Part shown: positions 28,514-41,204 of the stretch, piece after piece
Position numbering within the stretch: position 1 is the stretch's first letter
Layout of the letters: the number at the start of each line of letters is the position of its first letter
NCBI RefSeq assembly: GCF_001544535.1
Contig: NZ_FCON02000038.1
Location: 1 to 64,000, forward strand
Direction of reading: 5' to 3'
DNA length: 64,000 nt
Origin: Caballeronia choica
GTDB taxonomy: Bacteria > Pseudomonadota > Gammaproteobacteria > Burkholderiales > Burkholderiaceae
Notes under the pieces: generated by a model
Seen by the model: only the letters and a program-made list of their open reading frames with translations
Told to the model about the DNA's origin: nothing
Database searches by the model: none
Program-made: the position numbers and the translations under genes

Positions 28514-30136
28514 ATGACGCACATTTCGCTTCCCGCCTGGTCGGCGCTTCAGTCGCACTACGATGAAATCTCCGGCGAGCGCCTGCGCGACTGGTTCGCG
28601 CCGCAAAACGACACCTCGCCGACGCGCGCCGAGCGCTTCACCTACAGCGGCGGCGGCATCGCGATCGACTTCTCGAAGAACCGCATCACCGACGCCACGC
28701 TCAAGCTGCTCGTCGAACTCGCCGCGCAGGCGAAGGTCACGGAGCGCCGCGACGCGATGTTCAAAGGCGACATCGTCAACATGACCGAGCATCGCGCGGC
28801 GCTGCACACAGCGTTGCGCTCGACCGCCGACGACGCGCCGTTCCAGCAACAGGTCCGCGCGGAGAAAGCCAAGATGGCCGCGTTCGCCGACCGGGTCCGC
28901 GACGGCTCGTGGACCGGCTATACGGGCAAGCGCATCCGCCATGTGGTGAACATCGGCATCGGCGGCTCGGACCTGGGTCCGAAGATGGTCGTGCACGCAC
29001 TGCATCATCTCGCGTCGCCGGAACTCGATACGCACTTCGTCTCCAACGTCGATGGCGCCGACCTGTACAACGTGCTCCAAACCATCGACGCGGAAGAGAC
29101 GCTTGCGATCATCGTGTCGAAGACGTTCACGACGCTGGAGACGATGACCAACGCCCGCTCGATGCGCGACTGGTTCACCAAACAAGGCTGCCCCGAAGAC
29201 GCGTTGTCGAAGCACTTTGTCGGCGTGTCGGCGAATCCGGAGGAAGTCGTCAAGTTCGGCATCGCGAAAGAGAACGTGTTCGAGATGTGGGACTGGGTCG
29301 GCGGGCGCTATTCGCTGTGGTCGGCGGTGGGCTTGTCGATCATGATTTCGGTGGGTCCGAAGAACTTCGAGGGCCTGCTCGAAGGCGCTCACGAGATGGA
29401 CCAGCATTTTCGGGATGCGCCGCTCGACAAGAACCTGCCGGTGCTGCTCGGCATGATCGGCATCTGGTATCGGAACTTCTTCGGCTCGCAAAGCGACCTG
29501 ATCGCGCCGTATTCCGAGGCGCTGCATTTCCTGTCCGCGTACTTGCAGCAACTCGAAATGGAGAGCAACGGCAAGTCGGCGCGGCTCGACGGCACGATGG
29601 TCGAATACCCGACTGCCGCCGTGATCTGGGGCGAGCCGGGAACGAACGGCCAGCACGCGTTCTTCCAGATGCTGCACCAGGGCCCGACGATCATCCCGAT
29701 CGACTTCATCGCGGTGCTCACGCCCGAACATCCGCTCATCGACCATCACGCGAAGCTGCTTGCGAACTGCTTCGCGCAGAGCGAGGCGCTGATGCTCGGA
29801 CGCACGCTCGAAGAAGCGAAGAAAGTGGCGGGCCCGGGCAAGGAAGAACTCGCGACGCATCTGAGCTTCCCCGGCAACCGGCCGACGACGACCATCCTGC
29901 TCGATGCCTTGACGCCGCAAACGCTCGGCGCGCTGATCGCGCTGTATGAGCACAAGGTGCTCGTCCAGGCGTCGGTATGGGACATCAATCCGTTCGATCA
30001 GTGGGGCGTCGAACTCGGCAAGATTCTCGGCAAGGTCGTCGAAGCCGACATCACCGCGCCGAGCGCCGATCCGTCCAAGCACGACTCGTCGACATCGACG
30101 TTGATCGCGCGGGCGCGCAAGGCGTTGAAACGCTGA
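28514..30136 (+). CDS. pgi: Glucose-6-phosphate isomerase
   Basis: A 540-residue cytoplasmic enzyme interconverting glucose-6-phosphate and fructose-6-phosphate. Hallmarks are [30 protein letters not shown], the first PGI signature around [15 protein letters not shown] and the end segment [16 protein letters not shown]. Length is normal. It is preceded by about 140 bases of non-coding leader and converges on the ybbA-like gene. Confidence 0.97.
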   Translation: MTHISLPAWSALQSHYDEISGERLRDWFAPQNDTSPTRAERFTYSGGGIAIDFSKNRITDATLKLLVELAAQAKVTERRDAMFKGDIVNMTEHRAALHTALRSTADDAPFQQQVRAEKAKMAAFADRVRDGSWTGYTGKRIRHVVNIGIGGSDLGPKMVVHALHHLASPELDTHFVSNVDGADLYNVLQTIDAEETLAIIVSKTFTTLETMTNARSMRDWFTKQGCPEDALSKHFVGVSANPEEVVKFGIAKENVFEMWDWVGGRYSLWSAVGLSIMISVGPKNFEGLLEGAHEMDQHFRDAPLDKNLPVLLGMIGIWYRNFFGSQSDLIAPYSEALHFLSAYLQQLEMESNGKSARLDGTMVEYPTAAVIWGEPGTNGQHAFFQMLHQGPTIIPIDFIAVLTPEHPLIDHHAKLLANCFAQSEALMLGRTLEEAKKVAGPGKEELATHLSFPGNRPTTTILLDALTPQTLGALIALYEHKVLVQASVWDINPFDQWGVELGKILGKVVEADITAPSADPSKHDSSTSTLIARARKALKR

Positions 30137-30146
30137 GTGTTTTAAC

Positions 30147-30175
30147 GGGCGCCGTTTTCGCGCAAGACGGCGCCC
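30147..30175. terminator. Possible terminator hairpin between pgi and ybbA-like gene
   Basis: GGGCGCCG (30147-30154) pairs with CGGCGCCC (30168-30175) around a 13-base loop. T tracts are short, so termination strength is uncertain. Confidence 0.45.
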
Positions 30176-30182
30176 ATGTTGT

Positions 30183-30884
30183 TCAAACGCCGAGCCCGTT
30201 CACCAGCCGCCCTGCTTCGATCGTGACAGTCGCATCGCAACGCTCGGCCAGTTCGGTATCGTGCGTGACGAGCACGAGCGTCGCGCCGTTGCGGCGGTTC
30301 ATCTCGAACATCAGGTCGATGATCGCGTAGCCGGTGGCGGCATCGAGGCTGCCCGTCGGTTCATCAGCGAACAGCACGACCGGGTGCGTGACGAACGCCC
30401 GCGCGAGCGCCACGCGCTGCTGCTCGCCGCCCGAAAGCAGCTTCGGATAATGTCCGGTACGCTCCGCGAGACCGACCTGATCGAGGAGCAATCGCGCGCG
30501 CGCGGCGATTTCCCTGTGCGGCATCTCGGCGCGCAGTTCGAGCGGCAGCATCACGTTTTCGAGCGCCGTCAGATGCGGCATCAACTGGAACGACTGGAAC
30601 ACGAAGCCGACCGAGCCGCTTCTGAGCGCGGCGCGTTCGTCCTCGCTGAGCGCGCCGAGTTCCTTGCCGAGCAGACGAACCGAGCCCTCGCTCGCGCTGT
30701 CCAATCCGGCAAGCAAGCCGAGCAGCGTCGACTTCCCCGACCCCGACGCGCCGACGATCGCCACGCTGCTACCCTTCGCGATCGCCAGGTCGATCCGGTC
30801 GAGGATCGTCAGTTCACCGGTTGCATCCTTAACCCGCTTGCTCAATCCCCGTACTTCGATGACTGGTTCGATATTGTTTTGCAT
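30183..30884 (-). CDS. ABC transporter ATP-binding protein (YbbA/LolD-like)
   Basis: A 233-residue ATPase of the MacB/LolD class: Walker [10 protein letters not shown] (45-53), Q-loop [16 protein letters not shown], signature [16 protein letters not shown], Walker [14 protein letters not shown] and the VTHD histidine. In E. coli the homologue ybbA diverges from tesA and pairs with a large permease. Here the tesA neighbour is kept but no permease gene is adjacent. The start codon at 30884 overlaps the tesA start on the other strand. Its substrate is unknown. Confidence 0.9.
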   Translation of the reverse strand: MQNNIEPVIEVRGLSKRVKDATGELTILDRIDLAIAKGSSVAIVGASGSGKSTLLGLLAGLDSASEGSVRLLGKELGALSEDERAALRSGSVGFVFQSFQLMPHLTALENVMLPLELRAEMPHREIAARARLLLDQVGLAERTGHYPKLLSGGEQQRVALARAFVTHPVVLFADEPTGSLDAATGYAIIDLMFEMNRRNGATLVLVTHDTELAERCDATVTIEAGRLVNGLGV

Positions 30885-31575
30885 GGAAAACTTCAAGGTG
30901 AACTGGGACGCGCGCGCCGCCGCGCTGGTGACGGCCGCGGCGTTTGCGTTGATGGCGAATCCGCGATCGGCGCAGGCGGAAGAAGCGCAGGCGGCGCAGG
31001 CCGCACAAGCCAAGGCGTCGATCGTCGTGCTCGGCGACAGCCTCTCGGCGGAATACGGCCTGCCGCGCGACACGGGCTGGGTCAACCTGTTGCGTGAGCG
31101 GCTCGCCAAAGAGCGATTCGATTATAGCGTCGCCAATTCAAGCATCAGCGGGGACACCACGAGCGGCGGACGCGCCCGCCTGCCGGCTGTCCTGGATCGC
31201 CTGAAGCCGGCTGTCGTCGTCGTCGAACTCGGTGCAAACGATGCGTTGCGCGGTGTTCCGCTCGCAACGACCGAAGCGAATCTTCGTACGATCGTCGAGG
31301 CATCGCAGGCCGCGCATGCGAAAGTCTTACTCGTCGGGATGTACGTTCCACCCAATTACGGCCCCGACTACACCCAAAAGTTCCACGGCGTCTACGAGCA
31401 ACTGTCGAAAGAGAAGAAGGTTCCGCTCGTCCCGTTCTTGCTGGCCGGCATCGCGGACAAGCCTTCGATGTTCCAGTCCGATCAGATCCATCCCACCGTT
31501 CAGGCCCAACCCTTGCTGCTGGAGAACGTCTGGCCAAGCTTGAAACCCCTGCTTGGCGCCCCTGCATCGAAATGA
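30883..31575 (+). CDS. tesA: Multifunctional acyl-CoA thioesterase / lysophospholipase / arylesterase (SGNH)
   Basis: A 230-residue SGNH hydrolase. The nucleophile Ser53 is in VVLGDSLSAEYG, the block III Asn119 in ELGANDALRG, and Asp200 and His203 in SDQIHPT. The N-terminus has a hydrophobic stretch (AALVTAAAFALMANPRSAQA) consistent with export to the periplasm like E. coli TesA. An alternative ATG eight codons upstream (30859) would lengthen the overlap with the divergent ATPase gene. No strong ribosome site favours either. Confidence 0.9.
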   Translation: MENFKVNWDARAAALVTAAAFALMANPRSAQAEEAQAAQAAQAKASIVVLGDSLSAEYGLPRDTGWVNLLRERLAKERFDYSVANSSISGDTTSGGRARLPAVLDRLKPAVVVVELGANDALRGVPLATTEANLRTIVEASQAAHAKVLLVGMYVPPNYGPDYTQKFHGVYEQLSKEKKVPLVPFLLAGIADKPSMFQSDQIHPTVQAQPLLLENVWPSLKPLLGAPASK

Positions 31576-31714
31576 CTTCGCGTGCGTTCGGTTCAGCGGC
31601 GTCGGACAGGTTTCAGACAAATAACGCGGAACAAGGCCACGATTCAGGTATCTGAAACTTTCGCGTCACTCTTAAAACCCGGCTCCGCAGTGAGCGCCTC
31701 AACACGGAGGTAAC

Positions 31715-32056
31715 GTGAAATATCTATCCATTCTCGCCATGACGGTTGCGATCTCGGCTTGCGCCGCCCAGCCGCCAGCAGGTGTCCAGCAAGTGGGCAC
31801 GAGCCAGAAGGCTGCCAAGGCCGTCGGGCAATGTATCGCGCAGAAATGGTCCGACAAGTCCCAGCAGCAGGTCGTCTCGCAAAACACGCTCGCCAACGAC
31901 CAGGCGATGGATGTGTACGTTCCGGGCCAGCAACCGCCGAGCGGTGCTGCCGCCATCGTCCGTCCGAACTGGTCGGGTCCGGGCTCGTGGGTTGGCTTCC
32001 GCGCTGCGGGTGGGGCCGGCAGCGACGCCACCGGCGATATTCAGGGCTGCCTGTAA
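31715..32056 (+). CDS. Small putative lipoprotein
   Basis: A 113-residue protein starting at GTG, with GGAGG four bases upstream. The signal sequence KYLSILAMTVAISACAAQP contains a lipobox-like ISAC, so Cys16 is probably lipidated. The mature part contains two further Cys (GQCIAQKW and the C-terminal GCL) and a strand-rich WSGPGSWVGFRA region. Similar short proteins recur in Burkholderiaceae, but I do not recognise a named family. It ends ahead of a terminator shared with ppiD. Confidence 0.75.
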   Translation: MKYLSILAMTVAISACAAQPPAGVQQVGTSQKAAKAVGQCIAQKWSDKSQQQVVSQNTLANDQAMDVYVPGQQPPSGAAAIVRPNWSGPGSWVGFRAAGGAGSDATGDIQGCL

Positions 32057-32105
32057 ATCGGGAAAGCACGCGTCGCGTTCGCGCGACCGGCTGACGCTCA
32101 GTGAC

Positions 32106-32142
32106 AAAAAGCCCCGCTGGCTTTCGCCAGCGGGGCTTTTTT
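32106..32142. terminator. Strong bidirectional terminator
   Basis: A perfect 16-bp stem, AAAAAGCCCCGCTGGC (32106-32121) with GCCAGCGGGGCTTTTT (32126-32141), and a TTTC loop. T tracts on both strands serve the lipoprotein gene and the converging ppiD. Confidence 0.95.
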
Positions 32143-32158
32143 GCGAGGGTTTGAACCG

Positions 32159-34084
32159 TTACTGTTGAGCGGCAGTCGCAGGTGCCTGCGTGATCTTCAC
32201 CTTCGAGCGCGCTTTCAACGAATCGATATACGCTTCCATTTCCGCCTGCGCGTACACCTGCGCGACCTGCTGCTGCGCGCCCGCGAGACGGTCGGCTGCC
32301 ACCGGCGTGGCCTTCCCGATTCCGTTCACGCGGTAGATCGCGTAACCGTCATTGCCGAGATCGACGCCGACATACGCCGGCAGCTTCGATGCATCCGCCT
32401 TGAAGATCGCGCTCAACGCAGCGGGCGGCATGCCTTGCGGGTCGTTGCGCGAGACCGTGGACGCCGACGAGAAACCCGCCGTCGAGTTCGACTTCTGCAA
32501 ATCGGCGAGCTTCGCGGCGCCTTCCTTCTTCGCCGTCGCAGCCGCTTCTTCCGCGACGACCTTCGCGCGCACGGCGTCCTTCACCGTGTCGAGCGCGGGG
32601 ACGGTCGCCGGCTTGTAGTCCGTCACGCGCGCGGCGATCAGCGTGCTGTTGCCCACGTCGATTGCCTGCGTGTTGTTGTGGTCCTTCACGGAATCCGAAG
32701 CGAACACCGCTGACAGGAGCTTTGGATTGTTCAACGGGCTGTCCGGCGGCAATTGCGGATTCGGCTTCGCGCCGACCGTCGCCGTCTGAATCTGCAGCTT
32801 GTACTTGTCGGCGGCGGGCTGCAACGTCTTCGACTTTTCATAGACGGCGTCGGTGAAACCCTGTGCGTCGTCGGCGAGGCTCTTCGTTGCCTGTTGCGCG
32901 ACGTAGTCCTTCGCGAGCGCGTCCTTCACTTCGTCGAACGGCTTCGTGCTGGCCGGCTTCACGTCGGTTGCCTGGATGATGTGGTAGCCGAAGTCCGACT
33001 GCACGACATCGCTTACTTCGCCCTTCTTGAGATTGAACGCGGCGTCGTCGAATGCCTTGCCGCCAGCGATCATGCCGCGGCTGAAGTAGCCAAGATCGCC
33101 GCCCTTCGACGCCGAGCCCGGGTCTTCCGAGTTCTTTTGTGCGATCTGCGCGAACTGGTCAGGATGTGCCTTCACCTGCGCGAGCAGCTCATCGGCCTTT
33201 TGCCTGGCCTTCGCCTTGTCGGCCGCGCTCGCGTCTTTAGGAGCGTTGATCAGGATGTGACTCGCGCGCACTTCCGCTTCCGTGCGATAACGCTGGATGT
33301 TGTCGTCGTAGTACTTCTTCAGATCGGCATCGCTCGGCTTGATCGACGCCGACAGATTCGCCGGCGACAGCACGAGGTACTGGATCGACGCCGTTTCGGG
33401 CGTGGCGAAATCGTTGCGATGCGCGTCGTAGTAAGACTTGATCTGCGCGTCCGTGGGCTGGACCTTCGACGCGTAATCGGCCGTGCGGAACGCGAGGCCC
33501 TGCACGTCGCGACGCTGCTCGGCAAGTTCGGTGAGACTCTGGGCGAGTGCCTTCGAGGTGAACGCGCTCGACTGAATGCTGCCCGGAATCTGCTCGGTCG
33601 CGAGGCCGTAGCGGATGCGCTCGTCGTATTGCTCGGGCGTCATGCCCTGCATCGCGAGCAACTGCTTGTAGCGCTCGACGTCGATCGTGCCGTCGGGCTT
33701 GCGCAGCGACGAGATGACGGGGTCGGCAAGAAGCGCGCGACGAACGGCTTCGTCGGATGCGGTCAGATGCAGACGCTGGGTTTCATCGGCGAGGGCGCGT
33801 TGCTGCACGAGACTGTCGACGAGCGCCGAGCGCATGGCCGGCGTCTCGAACATTTTCGGATCGAATTGTGCGCCGAGCATCTGGCGCGCGCGATCGACTT
33901 GCTGGCGCAACGCGTTGTCGTATTCGGCGCGCGAGATCTTGTGACCGTTCACGCTCGCGACGTTTGCGCTTTCGTCGAAGAAACTGCTGAAGCCCTGAAT
34001 GCCGACGATCCCCAGACCCGGCACGACGATGAGGATCAGGAGCGCCATCATCAGGCGTTGGTGATTGCGGAAAAAATCGAGCAT
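32159..34084 (-). CDS. ppiD: SurA-N/parvulin periplasmic folding chaperone PpiD
   Basis: A 641-residue inner-membrane-anchored foldase that helps proteins leaving the Sec translocon. The single helix is LMMALLILIVVPGLGIVGI (about residues 11-29). A SurA_N-like region contains NGHKISRAEYDNALRQQV. The parvulin domain runs from RASHILINAPKD to FGYHIIQATDV (about residues 270-370). The remaining C-terminal third is a second chaperone region. It ends the tig-clpP-clpX-lon-hupB-ppiD block, with two tRNA genes between it and hupB. Confidence 0.94.
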   Translation of the reverse strand: MLDFFRNHQRLMMALLILIVVPGLGIVGIQGFSSFFDESANVASVNGHKISRAEYDNALRQQVDRARQMLGAQFDPKMFETPAMRSALVDSLVQQRALADETQRLHLTASDEAVRRALLADPVISSLRKPDGTIDVERYKQLLAMQGMTPEQYDERIRYGLATEQIPGSIQSSAFTSKALAQSLTELAEQRRDVQGLAFRTADYASKVQPTDAQIKSYYDAHRNDFATPETASIQYLVLSPANLSASIKPSDADLKKYYDDNIQRYRTEAEVRASHILINAPKDASAADKAKARQKADELLAQVKAHPDQFAQIAQKNSEDPGSASKGGDLGYFSRGMIAGGKAFDDAAFNLKKGEVSDVVQSDFGYHIIQATDVKPASTKPFDEVKDALAKDYVAQQATKSLADDAQGFTDAVYEKSKTLQPAADKYKLQIQTATVGAKPNPQLPPDSPLNNPKLLSAVFASDSVKDHNNTQAIDVGNSTLIAARVTDYKPATVPALDTVKDAVRAKVVAEEAAATAKKEGAAKLADLQKSNSTAGFSSASTVSRNDPQGMPPAALSAIFKADASKLPAYVGVDLGNDGYAIYRVNGIGKATPVAADRLAGAQQQVAQVYAQAEMEAYIDSLKARSKVKITQAPATAAQQ

Positions 34085-34134
34085 GCGTAACGATGCCTTA
34101 AGACAAAACGCCCGATCTTACAACAGCGGGCAAT

Positions 34135-34162
34135 AAAAAAGGCGAACCGGAGTTCGCCTTTC
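34135..34162 (-). terminator. Intrinsic terminator of the tRNA-Val/tRNA-Asp unit
   Basis: On the minus strand the 9-bp stem AAGGCGAAC / GTTCGCCTT (arms at 34152-34160 and 34139-34147) has a 4-base loop and a run of T. Confidence 0.85.
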
Positions 34163-34172
34163 TCGTGGATGC

Positions 34173-34249
34173 TGGCGGAGTGGACGGGACTCGAACCCGC
34201 GACCCCCGGCGTGACAGGCCGGTATTCTAACCGACTGAACTACCACTCC
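34173..34249 (-). tRNA. tRNA-Asp (GTC)
   Basis: The 77-base minus-strand sequence folds as a complete cloverleaf: acceptor GGAGTGG pairing with CCACTCC, D-arm with AGTTCAGTCGGTTAGAA, anticodon loop CTGTCAC with GTC, and T-arm GGTTCGAGTCC. The CCA end is encoded. Confidence 0.97.
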
Positions 34250-34299
34250 TTTTGTTGCTGCTTTTGATGCTTGCTTTGCTACTGATGTGAACCCGGAAC

Positions 34300-34375
34300 T
34301 GGTGGGTGCTGAGAGGCTCGAACTCCCGACCTACGCCTTGTAAGGGCGCCGCTCTACCAACTGAGCTAAGCACCC
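34300..34375 (-). tRNA. tRNA-Val (TAC)
   Basis: The 76-base minus-strand sequence has the acceptor GGGTGCT pairing with AGCACCC, D-arm TAGCTCAGTTGGTAGAGC, anticodon loop CTTACAA with TAC, and T-arm AGTTCGAGCC. CCA is encoded. It is 50 bases upstream of tRNA-Asp and likely cotranscribed. Confidence 0.97.
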
Positions 34376-34454
34376 GCTCCGCGATTCTTGCTTCACGCTT
34401 CTTCCGCTGGCGATAAGCGTTGCTATTAAAGCGCCGCTATACCAAGCGAGTCCA

Positions 34455-34727
34455 CTAGTTTAGCGCATCTTTGAGTGCTTTGCCAGGGCGAAATTTGGGC
34501 ACCTTGGCGGCCTTGATCTTGATGGCGTCGCCGGTGCGCGGGTTGCGCCCCGTGCGTGCGACGCGCTTGCCAACCGCGAACGTGCCGAAGCCCACGAGCG
34601 TCACGGTGCCGCCCTTCTTGAGCGTGGCGCGCACACCGCCGATCACAGCGTCGAGCGCGCGGCCGGCCGCCGCTTTGGATATATCGGCCTGCTGTGCGAT
34701 ATGGTCGATCAGTTCCGTCTTGTTCAT
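34455..34727 (-). CDS. hupB: DNA-binding protein HU
   Basis: A 90-residue nucleoid protein. It begins [28 protein letters not shown] and has the DNA-embracing arm [22 protein letters not shown], followed by [18 protein letters not shown] bends and compacts DNA as a dimer. The ATG at 34727 gives the standard HU length; earlier in-frame ATGs are not plausible. Its place right after lon is conserved across proteobacteria. Confidence 0.97.
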   Translation of the reverse strand: MNKTELIDHIAQQADISKAAAGRALDAVIGGVRATLKKGGTVTLVGFGTFAVGKRVARTGRNPRTGDAIKIKAAKVPKFRPGKALKDALN

Positions 34728-34920
34728 TGTCACCCCCGAGTCTTTGGTTGCACGATGTTGTCTGTCTGGTGCGTCGTCGAAGCCCGTCATGAAAGCCGAT
34801 GGCATCGAATCGCAGCCCGCCATGCGGGCGCGGCGCTCATTAGAAGCAGCCGAAACGGTCGTGTCAACGAGGGTTGAGCCTGATCCGACTTGTTTAGTTG
34901 CACTTTAGAAGTGATTGCCG

Positions 34921-34961
34921 AAAAAAAACCCGCGGAGAGTCTGACGGACCCCGCGGGTTTT
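34921..34961 (-). terminator. Intrinsic terminator of lon
   Basis: The arms AAAACCCGCGG (34925-34935) and CCGCGGGTTTT (34951-34961) form an 11-bp stem. On the minus strand an eight-base T run follows. It separates lon from hupB, which therefore probably has its own promoter. Confidence 0.88.
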
Positions 34962-35006
34962 AGCTGTCTGAGCACAACATGGGTTGCGCGTCAAACTTCA
35001 AGTGCT

Positions 35007-37427
<2,421 letters not shown>

Positions 37428-37564
37428 TTCATTTCCCCAGTAGTGGAATCAGTTCGTTCGTAAGTAAGGCCTGCGGACACAAATGCAAGCCTACGCATGA
37501 GGGAAAAGTTCAGTGAATCGAAAAGATCGCGTCAGTAACGTCCACAAGATATCCGAAAAATAAA

Positions 37565-37594
37565 CAAAAAGCCGTTCACGTTGCCATGAACGGC
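37565..37594 (-). terminator. Intrinsic terminator of clpX
   Basis: On the minus strand GCCGTTCA and TGAACGGC (37587-37594 and 37571-37578) form an 8-bp stem around an 8-base loop, followed by TTTTTGTTTA. Confidence 0.85.
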
Positions 37595-37618
37595 CTTTCG
37601 CCGACACACAGCCCAACT

Positions 37619-38890
37619 TCAGTTCGAGCCCGCTACCTTCGGTGCATCTTCATAGATGAGAAGTGGTTTGCCGTCGCCGTCGATCGTGTTGTCGTCGACG
37701 ATGACCTTGCTCACGCCCTTCATCGCCGGCAGTTCGTACATCACGTCGAGCAACGCCTGTTCCAGGATCGAGCGCAACCCGCGCGCGCCGGTCTTGCGGC
37801 GAATCGCCTTCTGCGCGATGGCCTGCAGCGCCGCCGGGCGGATTTCCAGCTCGACACGTTCCATGTTGAACAGCTTGTGATACTGCTTCACGAGCGCGTT
37901 CTTCGGCTCGATCAGGATCTTCACGAGCGCGGTTTCGTCGAGCTTGCCAAGGGTCGCCACCACCGGCAGACGGCCGATCAGTTCGGGAATCAGACCGAAC
38001 TTGATCAGGTCTTCCGGCTCGACGTCGCGCAGCACTTCGCCGGCGTCGCGCTCGAGCTTGCTCTTCACGGTCGCGCCAAAGCCGATGCCGGTCTTTTCCG
38101 TGCGATCCGTAATGACTTTTTCGAGCCCGTCGAACGCGCCGCCGCAGATGAACAGGATGTTGGTCGTATCGACCTGGATGAAATCCTGGTTCGGATGCTT
38201 GCGGCCGCCTTGCGGGGGCACCGACGCCATCGTCCCTTCGACGAGCTTCAGCAACGCCTGCTGGACGCCCTCGCCCGACACGTCGCGCGTGATGGACGGG
38301 TTATCCGACTTGCGGCTGATCTTGTCGATTTCGTCGATGTACACGATACCGCGCTGCGCCTTGTCGACTTCGTAGTTGCAGTTCTGCAGCAACTTCTGAA
38401 TGATGTTCTCGACGTCCTCGCCGACATAGCCGGCTTCCGTCAGCGTCGTCGCATCGGCGATGACGAAGGGGACGTTCAACATGCGCGCGAGCGTCTGCGC
38501 GAGCAGCGTCTTGCCCGAACCCGTGGGTCCGATCAGCAGGATGTTGCTCTTCGACAACTCGATCTCGTCTTTCTTGTCGAGGTGCTTGAGACGCTTGTAA
38601 TGGTTGTACACAGCCACCGCGAGAATTTTCTTCGCGCGTTCCTGGCCGATCACGTACTGATTGAGAATATCGCTGATTTCCTGCGGGCTCGGCAGATCGG
38701 ACTTTGTCAGCCCTGCTTCTTCCGCCGCGCCGGCTGCTTCGTCGCGAATGATCTCGTTGCACAAATCGATACATTCGTCGCAGATGAACACCGACGGGCC
38801 AGCGATGAGTTTCTTGACCTCATGCTGGCTCTTGCCGCAAAACGAGCAATACAACAGCTTTTCGCTGTTTGAACCTTTTTTGTCCGCCAT
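37619..38890 (-). CDS. clpX: ATP-dependent Clp protease ATP-binding subunit ClpX
   Basis: A 423-residue AAA+ unfoldase that feeds substrates to ClpP. The N-terminal zinc-binding domain is visible as [12 protein letters not shown] and ICDECIDLC (four Cys). Walker A is [12 protein letters not shown] (near residue 120), Walker [10 protein letters not shown], and the ClpP-binding loop lies in the GFGA-containing segment [11 protein letters not shown]. It is on the minus strand after clpP with about 175 bases between them. Confidence 0.98.
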   Translation of the reverse strand: MADKKGSNSEKLLYCSFCGKSQHEVKKLIAGPSVFICDECIDLCNEIIRDEAAGAAEEAGLTKSDLPSPQEISDILNQYVIGQERAKKILAVAVYNHYKRLKHLDKKDEIELSKSNILLIGPTGSGKTLLAQTLARMLNVPFVIADATTLTEAGYVGEDVENIIQKLLQNCNYEVDKAQRGIVYIDEIDKISRKSDNPSITRDVSGEGVQQALLKLVEGTMASVPPQGGRKHPNQDFIQVDTTNILFICGGAFDGLEKVITDRTEKTGIGFGATVKSKLERDAGEVLRDVEPEDLIKFGLIPELIGRLPVVATLGKLDETALVKILIEPKNALVKQYHKLFNMERVELEIRPAALQAIAQKAIRRKTGARGLRSILEQALLDVMYELPAMKGVSKVIVDDNTIDGDGKPLLIYEDAPKVAGSN

Positions 38891-39065
38891 AAATGTGTAA
38901 GCCTCCGGACACTCAATTACATAATACGCCCTTCGATCTTTCCACGCAGATACGACCCGCGCGACAACTGAAAGGTCACTGGCGTTCTGCCGCAGGCGCT
39001 TCGGGCGGGGCCGGCCCCATTGCCCGGGCCGGCGCGGCGTTTGTTATCAACCCGTTCAGACGCGA

Positions 39066-39719
39066 TCAGGGACGCTTGTGAAGCACCTGGTCGACGAGGC
39101 CGTACGCCTGCGCGTCGTCGCCGGACATGAAGTTGTCGCGATCGGTGTCACGCGCGATGCGCTCGACCGGCTGGCCGGTGTGATGCGACAGCAACTGGTT
39201 CAACCGTTCCTTCAGGTAGAGGATTTCCCGCGCCTGAATCTCGATGTCCGACGCCTGTCCGCGTGCGCCGCCGAGCGGCTGGTGAATCATCACGCGCGCA
39301 TTCGGCAGCGCGACGCGCTTGCCCTTGGCGCCGGCCGCCAGCAGGAAGGCGCCCATGCTGGCTGCAAGACCCATGCACAACGTGGCGACGTCGGGCTTCA
39401 CGAACTGCATCGTGTCGTAGATCGCCATGCCCGCCGAGACCGAGCCACCCGGGCTGTTGATGTACAGGCTGATGTCCTTGTCGGGGTTCTCGCTTTCGAG
39501 GAACAGCAACTGCGCGACGACGAGATTCGCCGTCTGGTCGTTCACTTCGCCGACGAGGAACACCACGCGCTCCTTCAGCAGGCGCGAATAGATGTCATAG
39601 GCACGTTCGCCGCGGCCACTCGTTTCCACGACCATCGGAACGAGGCCGAGCGCCTGGGCTTCGAAGTCCCGCGGAGCGTTTGAAGCTAACGTGTCGAGCA
39701 ATTGAGCGCGAAAGGTCAT
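39066..39719 (-). CDS. clpP: ATP-dependent Clp protease proteolytic subunit
   Basis: A 217-residue serine peptidase that forms the tetradecameric proteolytic chamber. The catalytic Ser121 is in [14 protein letters not shown] and His146 in [11 protein letters not shown]; the Asp lies in the RDTDRDNFM region. The axial-loop and handle segments are normal. It follows tig after a hairpin terminator, so part of its transcription may come from read-through or from a separate promoter. Confidence 0.98.
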   Translation of the reverse strand: MTFRAQLLDTLASNAPRDFEAQALGLVPMVVETSGRGERAYDIYSRLLKERVVFLVGEVNDQTANLVVAQLLFLESENPDKDISLYINSPGGSVSAGMAIYDTMQFVKPDVATLCMGLAASMGAFLLAAGAKGKRVALPNARVMIHQPLGGARGQASDIEIQAREILYLKERLNQLLSHHTGQPVERIARDTDRDNFMSGDDAQAYGLVDQVLHKRP

Positions 39720-39802
39720 GCAATTTCCTTGTTCGGAATAGGGATACTGAACGACAAAGGGACATCGGGGACAACGGCATCCGCACGCACAAACTTTAAT
39801 GC

Positions 39803-39843
39803 AAAAAAGGCGTGCGGGTCGTCACGCCGACGACCCGCACGCC
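39803..39843 (-). terminator. Strong hairpin terminator between tig and clpP
   Basis: A perfect 15-bp stem (GGCGTGCGGGTCGTC at 39809-39823, complement at 39829-39843) with a 5-base loop is followed by six T on the minus strand, only 15 bases after the tig stop. Confidence 0.92.
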
Positions 39844-39857
39844 CGTTGGACGCTGCT

Positions 39858-41204
39858 TCAGGCTTGCGCCGTTGCGCTCGCCAGTTCCTCGAAGCTGACT
39901 TCCTTGTCGGTCACCTTGGCCTTGCCGAGCACGAAGTCGACGACGTTGCTTTCCACGACGTACGCTTCCATTTCGGAAAGGCGCTGCTGGTTCGAATAAT
40001 ACCAGCGGACGACTTCCTTCGGGTCTTCGTAGCTTTTCGCGAATTCGTCGACTTCGGCGCGGATCTGTTCGGGTTTTGCCTGCAGTTCGTGGGCCTTGAC
40101 GAGTTCGGCAAGAACCAGGCCCAGCTTCACGCGGCGCTCGGCCTGTTCAGCGAACATTTCTGCCGGAATCGGCGCGTCCGCTGCGTTCGGCACGCCGCGC
40201 TGCTGCAGGTCCTGGCGCGCCATTTCGACGAGCCGTTCCTGGTCCTGCTCGATCAGCGCCTTCGGCACGTCGAGATCGGAGATCTTGAGGAGCGCGTCCA
40301 TGACCTGGTTCTTCACGATCTGTTGCGTGCGGCGCTTGGCCTCGCGCTCGAGGTTGTCCTTGATTTCCGCGCGCATCTTCGTGATGTCGCCGTCTTCGAT
40401 GCCGAGCGACTTCGCGAACTCGCCGTCGATTTCCGGCAGGTGCGGCCATTCGATCTTCTTCATCGTGATCGTGAATTGCGCGGTCTTGCCGGCCACTTCC
40501 TTGCCGTGATAGTCGTCCGGGAACGTGAGGTCGAATTCGCGCGATTCGCCGACGTTCAGACCCAGCGCCGCCTTTTCGAATTCCGGCAGCATGCGGCCTT
40601 CGCCGAGCACGAACGAGAAATCCTCCGCGCTGCCGCCCTGGAACACTTCACCGTCGATCTTGCCGACGAAATCCATCGTCACGCGGTCGCCGTCTTTCGC
40701 TGCGGTGTCGGCGCCGCCGTCACCGTGCTCGCCGCCTTCGCCGCGTGCGTGGTAGTGCACGCGCTGCTTGCGCAGGATTTCCAGCGTGCGGTCGATCTCG
40801 CCTTCCGAGATGGTCGTGACCGTGCGCTCGATTTCAGCCGTCGCGACGTCGCCCAGCTTCACTTCGGGATAGACCTCGAAGGTTGCGTCGAATGCGTAGG
40901 CGTCGGCCGGCGCTTCCTCGCCCTTCGGCGCGAAGCTCGGCTGGCCCGCCACGCGCAGATTCTCGGCGCGCGTCACGTCGAAAAACTCCTTGCCGACCTT
41001 GTCGCTCAGCACTTCGGCTTCGACCTGGCCCTGGTACTGCTGCGTCACCATCTTGAGCGGCACCTTGCCCGGGCGGAAACCCGGCATGCGCACGTTCTTC
41101 GCCAACTGGCGGATGCGCGAATCCACTTCCTTCTGCACCGTGTCCTTCGGCAGGGAAATGGTGACGCGGCGTTCGAGCTTGCCGAGGTTTTCAACGTTAG
41201 CCAT
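39858..41204 (-). CDS. tig: Trigger factor
   Basis: A 448-residue ribosome-associated chaperone and prolyl isomerase. The ribosome-binding domain has [14 protein letters not shown], which includes the FRxGKxP signature. The FKBP-type isomerase domain runs from [19 protein letters not shown] to [17 protein letters not shown] (about residues 170-255). The C-terminal chaperone arms follow. A Gly- and acid-rich insertion ([14 protein letters not shown]) precedes the isomerase domain and is common in Burkholderiaceae. It heads the proteostasis block. Confidence 0.97.
   Translation of the reverse strand: MANVENLGKLERRVTISLPKDTVQKEVDSRIRQLAKNVRMPGFRPGKVPLKMVTQQYQGQVEAEVLSDKVGKEFFDVTRAENLRVAGQPSFAPKGEEAPADAYAFDATFEVYPEVKLGDVATAEIERTVTTISEGEIDRTLEILRKQRVHYHARGEGGEHGDGGADTAAKDGDRVTMDFVGKIDGEVFQGGSAEDFSFVLGEGRMLPEFEKAALGLNVGESREFDLTFPDDYHGKEVAGKTAQFTITMKKIEWPHLPEIDGEFAKSLGIEDGDITKMRAEIKDNLEREAKRRTQQIVKNQVMDALLKISDLDVPKALIEQDQERLVEMARQDLQQRGVPNAADAPIPAEMFAEQAERRVKLGLVLAELVKAHELQAKPEQIRAEVDEFAKSYEDPKEVVRWYYSNQQRLSEMEAYVVESNVVDFVLGKAKVTDKEVSFEELASATAQA

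Noticed and set aside
34173-34375. tRNA pair as an integration site of a genomic island
   Set aside because: Both flanks belong to the conserved hupB-ppiD block; no integrase or duplicated tRNA end was seen.
37428-37560. Sigma-32 heat-shock promoter of lon
   Set aside because: A CCCTCATGC stretch resembles the -10, but no CTTGAA-like -35 lies at the right distance.
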